Source: Rugalucina vietnamica
Lineage: Eukaryota > Mollusca > Bivalvia > Lucinida > Lucinidae
DNA: 64,000 nt
NCBI GenBank assembly: GCA_964017185.1
Contig: OZ024876.1
Coordinates: 14,819,726-14,883,725, forward strand
Reading direction: 5' to 3'
Shown: in pieces, positions 36,501-45,500 of the stretch
How positions within the stretch are numbered: the first letter of the stretch is position 1
Layout of the letters: each line of letters begins with the position of its first letter
Program-made: the position numbers and the translations under genes
The notes under the pieces: generated by a model
What the model saw: the letters and a program-made list of their open reading frames with translations, nothing else
What the model was told of the DNA's origin: nothing
Database searches by the model: none

Positions 36501-39500
36501 CTTTCCGTTAATATGTACGTAATGAGCGGAAATCTAAAAATATCCCTGAGACTGACCGACATTTTCGTCGTGTACAATGCAATCCCAACATGTGTTTTGG
36601 GGTAGGGAATAAAAATCATGATTATCAAGAAAAAATTTCTAGAAATCCTTTTGGGTCCAAATATAGCAATGTCTAACTAATAAAATAGCATTGAGAGAAT
36701 TATAATATTTGTCTTCGAATCGAAATATTTTACTCGGAAACACGAGCTGCAAAAGTTTGTTTACCTTTTGTTGGTCATCTGATGCGAAACCGGAAGGACA
36801 TGAATCGGATTTCTTTTCTTAACCGCGGTTACGCATTTAAAGGTTTGTTAGCCGTGATTAGTATATTTTCATACTTTTTTCAGATTATGAGTGAGTATGA
36901 CCAGACCTTTGACCCCAATATACTTATAGGTCACTGTGACCTAATTTCACGGTTCAGTGATTTTGCCTTATATCTCGGTACTCAAATGGTTTATGAACAA
37001 ACTTCTTTCAAAGTATGTTTGCGTATGACAAGACCTTTGACCCTGAAGTAGTCCTAGGTCACTGTGACCTAATTTCACGGTTCAGTGATTTTGCCTTATA
37101 TCTTGACACTCGATTAGTATATTTTCATACTTTTTTCAAATTATGAGTGAGTATGACCAGACCTTTGACCCCAATATACTGACAGGTCACTGTGACCTAA
37201 TTTCACGGTTCAGTGATTTTTGCCTTATATCTCGGTACTCAAATGGTTTATGAACAAACTTCTTTCAAAGTATGTTTGCGTATGACAAGACCTTTGACCC
37301 TGAAGTAGTCCTAGGTCACTGTGACCTAATTTTATGGTTCAGTGATTTTGCCTTATATCTTGACACTCAATTAGTATATTTTCATACTTTTTTTCAGATT
37401 ATGAGTGAGTATGACCAGACCTTTGACCCCAATATACTTATAGGTCACTGTGACCTAATTTCACGGTTCAGTGACTTTGCCTTATATCTCGGCACTCAAG
37501 TGGTTTATGAACAAACTTCTTCTACTTGTACCTTTTTCTTTCACACTATGTTTCCGTATGACAAGACCTTTGACCCTAAAGTAGTCCTAGGTCAATATGA
37601 CCTAATTTCACGGTTCAGTGATTTTCCTTTATATCTCGGCACTCAATTGGTATATGAACATACTTCTTTCACGATATGTATGAGTATGACAAGATCTTTG
37701 ACCGTAAAGTATTCCTGGGTCACTGTGACCTAATTTCATGGTTCAGTGATTTTGCCTTATATCTCGACACTCAGTTCGTATTTTTTCATACTTCTTTCTG
37801 ATTATGAATGAGTATGACCACACCTTTAACCCAAATATACTTATAGGTCACTATGACCTAATTTCATAGTTCAGTGATTTTGCTTTATATCTCAACACTG
37901 AATGGGTATATGATCATTTTTCTTTCACATTATGAGTAAGTATCACTAGACCTTTGACCCTGAAATACTTATAGGTCAGTGTGACCTTTTTTCACGGTTC
38001 AGTGATTTTGCCTTGTGTCTTAGCACTCAGTTGGTATATGAACACACTTCTTTCACAATATGAGTGAGACCTTTAAATCTTAGGTAGTTATAGTTAACTT
38101 TCATGGTTCAGTGATTTTGCCTTATTGCATCAAGGCAAAAAGATGTATGAGCATAATGCTTTGGGTTACTGGTCGTGTTTGGCCTTATGTTTGACAAAGG
38201 TCAGAAGCAGTCGAGCACGCTGTCCTGCGACAGCTCTTATTCAACATAGCCATTTCTTGACCATTGCTTATATACAATAATGGTTGGTAGTGCATACTTA
38301 GTAAAATCAACTCCTCTTAGGGCTTTCAGTGTTTCTTTTAAATTCTTTGTAGATTTGTTCCAGATATATTTTAGATGTGCGTGGATAATTTTCATGCTGA
38401 AAAATTAATTTTTGACAAAATTTACAGCTTTTATTTAACTTAGCCAATTTTTTACCATTTCTCATGATAAGCGATAAGGATCATAGCGCATACAGTGAAA
38501 TCAACCTCAAGCTTTTAATATATTCTTTTAATATCTTATAGATGTGACTGGCATACTGAGGATGTACATGAAGAACTATAATGCTGAAAATATATCTTTG
38601 ACAAATTTTCTGCATGTTTGACTTAGGAAGTTATTGGCTAGCTTCAGATAATTTTGCGGGGTATATACTGAAAGCCTTGCTTGCAGCCAATTTCTAGTTT
38701 GTGTTGTGGCCACTCTAGCATCTTTGTTTTTCAGTGGATCTTCTTCATTCTTGTAGGTAACAAAAATAACTACAATATCTCGGATGAGTTCGAATTTCGG
38801 CCAGATCCGACCTCTGACTGTGGAGTTAGCTGCCCTTTAGTGTTTGAAAAATCAATATTTTGTATTGTTGCCACTCTAGCGCCTTCAATTTTGATCGGAT
38901 CTTCTTCATTCTTGGAAGAAACAAGGATAACCATAACATCTTAGATGAGTTTGAATTTGAGCCAGATTCGACCCTGGACTGCGGAGTTAGCTGCCCTTGA
39001 ATGTTTGAAAAATCAAATTTTAGTGTTGTTACCACTCCAGCATCTTCAATTTTGATCAGATCTTAAAAAAAAACAAAAAAAAAAAACACTTTGTCCAGTG
39101 ACTGTACTTGTTGACTCTCAGGTGAGCGATTGTTGCCCTTGGGTTACTTGTTTCATGTAAAGGTTCATTTGTTGTTGTTATTGTTGCAGGCCATTGTTAC
39201 CACTGTTTGACAGGAAATATTTTATCAAAATTGACAGAGATATATGTGAGACCAGGAGAAGGTAAAACATACTTTAAATTCGTAAATGTTTGCGGGGACT
39301 TGATTTTCATGAATTCGTTGCCTCTCGAAAATCAAGTTCTCTTTATTAAAGAATTACTATAAGCTTTATAGACTGCACCAGTAATCGCTGAAGAATTTAA
39401 GAACTCGCTAATAATTCAAAAATCAAAAATTTGTGAAATAAAACTCAGCTTGCAGTACCATCCATCTGAAGGTTCCACTATTTGAGCCGCCTCGTGGAAA

Positions 39501-42500
39501 AACCAACAGTGTGGTTTCCGAACAGGTCCGACACAAACCCGCCTGTGCAGCTACAGAAGATGGCTAGAAGCTTGAAATTTCGGATTTAAGAAGAAGAGTA
39601 ATTGTACTATTCATGTAGCGAAAACAAAGGCGCTGATCAGCTTCACAGTTACTGCGAAGCTGATCTGCGCCTTTGTTTTCGCCTATGCAGATTGTTGGAT
39701 TTTTCATGTGGTGGCTCATTTGTTAGTGTTGTTTTCACTTGAAGATACATTACATTTCCTGTAAACCATTTTATTTTCATGATTTTCAAGAAAAATGTCT
39801 AATTTGATATACTTTGCATTAGCTTTATTTTTGGGTAGGCAAGTTCGGCAATCAGCAGATATAAATAAGACAAAATATTGAAATTTAATAGCTTCAAAAT
39901 TAAATAGGTTTGCACTTTATGATAAAAAGGTTATCCTACTTATATCAATCCATATTGTTCCTCATTATGATATCAATAGACTCTCAATATAGTGCTCTTC
40001 GATTTCAGTCCTCATGTCTAGCACATTTCTTTCATGAAGCAAGGTGGACAGTCACGTGACAAAAATCAATTATAATGTACTAGTATTCAGAAAGTACCAG
40101 TACGCAAATCAGTCATAAATTTCTGAAAACTGAATGAATGAAATTTCACTGGGTAAAGTGCACATACCCCGGAACGGTAGGCTCTAAACTGCTATTTAAC
40201 AGTCAGTTTAATGTGCTCTATAATTTAGTAGATTCCCCGGAGCAACTGGATTTATATTTTAACACCGAGGTTGCTCAGGGGTATTTGGGAAACAAAAGCG
40301 TGCATTATACTGACTGTTGTAAAACAGTTTAGAGTGTACCATTCCGGGGTATGTGCACTTTAACCCATGAAATTTCATTCAGTTTTAAGAAAAATACAGC
40401 CGATTTGCTAAATGGGTTATGTCCGAATTCTAGTACAAAAAATCAATTTTAGTCACGATTGCCCACCTTGATGAAGATGTGATCAGGAACATATTTCTAA
40501 GGCCATTCTTTCTATTCTTTGGATTCAAGAAGAGCTTTTGTCCATTAGTGGTGGAGGCAGTATGTACCAAGTACTGGTAATCAGCCTACGGTAGGCTTGC
40601 TGTGGAACAATATGATAGAATAAATGACCATTTCAACATGACCCTAGCTGTTGACTGTGAATGTAAAGTATTGAGTTGGATAAATCAGCTATGGAATTAT
40701 TTCTTCTTGTTCATTTGTTGTAGAGCCCGACTCTATGATCCTCCTAAAAAAAGCCTTCAAAAATCATCTTCTCCAGACCTGATGTACTGATATCATTGAA
40801 ACTTAGCTTCGATGACTCAAGTACTACAATTTATATATAAATCATTACCTATACTAGGGCAAGGTCAACATGGGTCGCCTATGCATTTGAATGGGTAAAA
40901 CTGTTAAACTGTCATTTGAAGGGAAAAAAACTTGCAGGAAATTGACAAATGGACAGTATATTGATTATTCTGAAAAAAAAAAATGGCCCCAGGGCTTCAT
41001 CTGCCTCTAAAATGGGGCTATTTTCCATAATATTCAAACATGTTTATCAGTATATACAGCAGATCTCAGGTGAGCATTTACTGGACCATTGGTCCTTTGG
41101 TGTTTAAGTGGTGGAGGCAATATGCGCGAAGTACATGTACTGGTAATCAGCCTCCAGTAAGCTTGCTTAGGAACAATATAATAGTATAGATGGAATTATT
41201 TCTTCTTGTTGGTTTGTTGTAGGGCCCGACACTATGATCCTCCTGATGTACCAGGTTATTTTGAGGCAGTAGTTTGGCCAGAGTATCTCAAACATCTGGA
41301 AGCTATAGGAGAACAGCAAGATATAGGTTTGTTTAATAATGAGCCGTGTCATGATAAAACCGGATTTTCGCCTATGCAAAAACCCTGGGGCAAAAACAAA
41401 GGCGCAGATCAGCTTGGCAGTAAATGCGAAGCTGATCAGCACCTTTGTTTTTGCTACACTGATAGTACAACCCGTCTTCTTCTTAAATCTGCCACCTGTG
41501 TCTGCACAGGCCAGTTTATTTGAGACCTGGTTGGAAACCCCGAAGACTGGTTTTCTCGTGTCGCTGCTCAAATGTTTTTTTCTTCCCTTCAGTTCTCTGT
41601 TTGCATGGTTTGACCCAGTTTGATTTAGTTTCAAGTACTCACAGACAATGATTTTTCAAACAGACATTATTTTTAAAATGACTTACTTATAAGGAAATGA
41701 TTACTGGCCAGAAATGAGCATTAAACTATCATGGCACTGACCCATGAAACAGCCTAGGTCATTATTACATCATAAATGAGCCATTGTGTGAGATAACCAA
41801 CAATTTGGGTTTCCGACCAGGTCAGACACAGACTTGTCTGTACTGTCACAGAAGAATGCTAGAAGCTTGAAACTTTGGATATGAGTAGCAGAGGAATGGC
41901 ACTATCCATATAGCTAAAACAAAGGTGCTGATCAGCTGTGCAGTTACTGCACAGCTGATCTGCGCCTTTGTTTTTGCATATGCAAATTGTTGGTTTTCTG
42001 ATGCGGCGGCTCTTTGATGTGATTTGTCATTACCAGAAGCAATGAATATTTTAGAATAAAACGGTTCTCATAGTAAATCAATACAATGCATTTAATGCCA
42101 TCAATGTAAACATGCCAATAGGTTGGTATTTAATCATAGCATTGCTAAGCAATGCAATATAAATAGGCACTATAGTATTTGACCATAGCAGTGCAATAAT
42201 TAAGCAATAAAGTATTTGATATTAGCAATGCATTGAACATGGCGTACACAAGTCTTATTGTTTTGGACCCCGAGATACCTTTCACTCTGCCTGAGATGAA
42301 AGGTATCTCAAATACAGATGGTGCAAATTACAAGGTAATAAAATAATTAACTCCCCCAGTGCAACTGCGGTCATTATGCAAATTTTGGTATGGTTATCCC
42401 GTGATTAATTATCTGTTGATAATTGATATATCTATATAAAAATCAAAATATTTAATTGTACAAATTAGGCAAAAACAAAGTAAAAATTCATAATTATCAG

Positions 42501-45500
42501 AATCTTTTGAATGAAATTGCATTTTCAATCTGTTTTCTACATGAAATATTAACGATTTTGCACCTTGATGAAAATAGTATTTTACCTGACATGATCAGCT
42601 AATTACACACCCCCTGCAGTGAGCTACTGCATCAGCAACACCTTATTGCCCAGTTTTATAGTTGAAACCATATGCCAACTTCATGGTTCAGTGAAGAAAA
42701 AATGCACAAAAAAATTTATAAGAGATGTGTACGCTATGATTATACTGCAACAAATCAGCTCTTTTAAAAGTATTGATCATAGCACATTGAATAAGCACTT
42801 AAGTATTTGATAGTAGCAATGCAGTGAATTTGCACTTCAGTATTTGATCGTAACAATGCAATGGTTAGCTCTAAAGTATTTGATCATAGTAATGCATTAA
42901 ATGCATTAGTATTTGATCATAGCAATGCATTAAATAAGTGCTAAAGTATTTTGTCATAGCAATGCATTGAATACGCATGTATATTTGATATTTGATCATA
43001 GCAATGCGTTGAATAAGTGCTAACATGTTTTATCATAGCAATATGTTGAATAAGTGCTAAAGTATTTGATCATAGCAATGCATTGAATAAGTGCTAAAGT
43101 ATTTGATCATAGCAATGCATTAAATAAGTGCTAAAGTATTTGGTCATTGCAGTGCATTGAATAATTGAAAGTATCTGATCATGGCAATGCATTGTGTAAG
43201 TACTTAGGTATTTGATCATAGTAGTGCATTTGTTCATAGCTGTGCAATGAATAAGCATGAAAGTATTGCAAAAATAGTGACTTATTATTAAAGCTTTATT
43301 TGATCTGTGTCATAGAGGAAAACCTTGTGCCTAATAAAATTATTTAAAGCTCAATACATTGTATACTCTTCTAAATCCTAAATGTGAGATTCAAAGCAAT
43401 GACTGGGTTGGACCTACTGTCCATACACCATCTTGCAGAAACTACCTTTTTTCAAAGTCATTCTTAAACACCTCAAGAGAAATAAGTTTATGTCACCTGT
43501 TTGCATTTAAAAAGTCTCAAAAAGAGCCACAAAAATTTTGAAAATCGATTCATATATGATTTTTTTATTCAGTTTTAGGTGTGTTTCAAGATTATTTATA
43601 GGAATAGGTCCACAAACTATTGTGTATGCGTTTTATGAAAGCCTTCATGTAGCTGAACAGTTTGCATCAAATTTCATGAAAATCAACCAAGGTATAAGAA
43701 AATTATAGCGCTTTGAAAATTTTGATGGCCCAAATCCAGAACGAGGCTGTGAGGGTATGATGTCACTCCCTCACAATCATGGAATTATAAATATCTGCCA
43801 TTTCCATGCATATTAAAGTATGAAAGTTGTTGAAATACTTTTCATTCACTTTATAGAATCATATTGATCTGTTTTCGAATGTAAAAAGTAAGTCTACTAC
43901 TGTAAATAAGCACTTTTCCTTTTTGGTCATGTGACTACCTAAACAAAATGGCGGCCACCATAGGCGGCCATTGTTGAATCTTAAAACTCATATCTTCAAA
44001 ACCACTTAACCGATTTTGATAAATGTGGTGTCAAAATGTTTGTTTCGCTGATCTCTTTCTTTTGAAACGAAAGATAATGTTTGTAAACCTATTCCTTTAA
44101 GCTAATGTGAGAAAGGCCAATCAGTTGGTTGGGCGACAACGAGAGAACCCAGAGGAAAAACACCTGGCACATGCACAAGCAGAACTTTGCCAATGTCTCA
44201 TATGTGCCACATGTGGGGCTCGAACCCACACCAGACACAGCAGTGAGAGGATTAGAATGATTAAGCATATTAATGAAATATCAGCGCTCTTTACCACTCA
44301 TCCACGGGTTCAGTAGATTCTTTTTTCTTATGTCAGAAAGCAATTTTGAATAGGGCTTTTTACATTGGGAAAATTTTTACATTGGGAAAATGTGAGCAAG
44401 GTAAGTAACTATTTTTCTGGAAAATTTAAAAACTTATAATTTTTCATTTAAAATGCACCAAACCAAAAGAAAATTGTAAGGTATACATAAAATGAAGTCC
44501 AGCATTTAAAAATTATTTGAATATTTGCTAGAATTTCAAGTTTTTTGTTTTTTTGATTACCTCCCTTGTACATGCAAAAGACCTATCCAAGATTTTTTAT
44601 GCCCCCAACTTTGAAAAAGTTGGAAGGGCATATTGCTTTCGGTGTGTCTGTGGGTGGGTGCGTCTGTTAACTTTTGAACGGTGAATGCTAGGGTTTTGAA
44701 ATTTCATATGCACATTCCTCATGAAAAAATAGTTGACCCATATTTTTTTCATGTCTGAGTTATGCCCCTTTTCTGAGTTATGTCCCTTTGAAAACAAAAT
44801 TTGAAAATCTTGTGTGCAAGATATCTCAACAAGTATTCAAGCTAGAGCCTTCATATTTGGTATATTGGTTGGGTCTGAGGAGTAGATCACCTGGATAACT
44901 TTTGAGAACTTTACCGCAAATTTTGACAAAATTACGGAATTTTGAAATTTTGATTATTTTTTCAGTTTTTCAGTGAAATTTGAAACTTTTAAACGGTGAA
45001 TGCTAGGGTTTCGAAATTTCATATGCACATTCCTCATGAAAAAATAGTTGACCCGTATTTTTTTTCATGTCCGAGTTATGCCCCTTTTCTGAGTTATGTC
45101 CCTTTGAAAACAAAATTTGAAAATCTTGTGTGCAAGATATCTCAGAAAGTATTTAAGCTAGAGCATTCATATTTAGTATACTGGTTGGGGCTGAGAAGTA
45201 GATGACCTGATTAACTTTTGAGAACTTTCCGTCAAATTTTGACAAAAATACGGAATTTTGAAATTTTGATTGATCTTTCGAATTTTCGGTGAAAATTGAA
45301 ACTTTTGAACGCTGCATGCTAGGGTTTTGAATTTTAGTATACAGATCCCTTATGAAAAAATAGTTGACCCGTATTTTTTTTCATGTCTGAGTTATGCCCC
45401 TTTTCTGAGTTATGTCCCTTTGAAAACAAAATTTGAAAATCTTGTGTGCACAATATCTCAAAAAGTATTTGAGCTAGAGCCTTTATATTTGGTATACTGG

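Larger units (their letters stand above)
34457..38240 (+). mobile_element. Helitron-like element family S copy 1, nested
   Basis: Starts AGCTCGACTGCACGAAGTGC, with a CCCGTTCCCGTGCGCGTGCG tract at about 34510-34545. Two kinds of internal array follow (units with CATATCTTGACAACCACTCA, then the 128-bp units from 35.34 kb). It ends GCTGTCCTGCGACAGCTCTTAT. The interrupted T2 unit rejoins as CATTTTT-CAACATAGCC. Confidence 0.68.
33087..38697 (+). mobile_element. Helitron-like element family T copy 2, nested
   Basis: Starts ATACCCCCCGCAAAACG with a hairpin to GTTTTAGGGGGGTAT. About seven units of roughly 185 bp follow (GTGAAATCAACTCCTCCTAG). It ends GCGGGGTATATACTG and TTTCTAG followed by T. Host sequence (AATCAATATT and TTGTGTTGTGG) rejoins cleanly across it. 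Interrupted by S1. Confidence 0.65.
31899..39150 (+). mobile_element. Helitron-like element family Q copy 3, outermost of a nest
   Basis: Starts AGCTCACCTGAGCC inside a family P fragment (31640-31898) and resumes host sequence at 39151 (TTTCATGT, as expected for P). Internal units contain GTTGTGGCCACTCTAGCGCC and GATCTTCTTCATTCTTG. Interrupted by T2 at 33087-38697. Confidence 0.62.
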
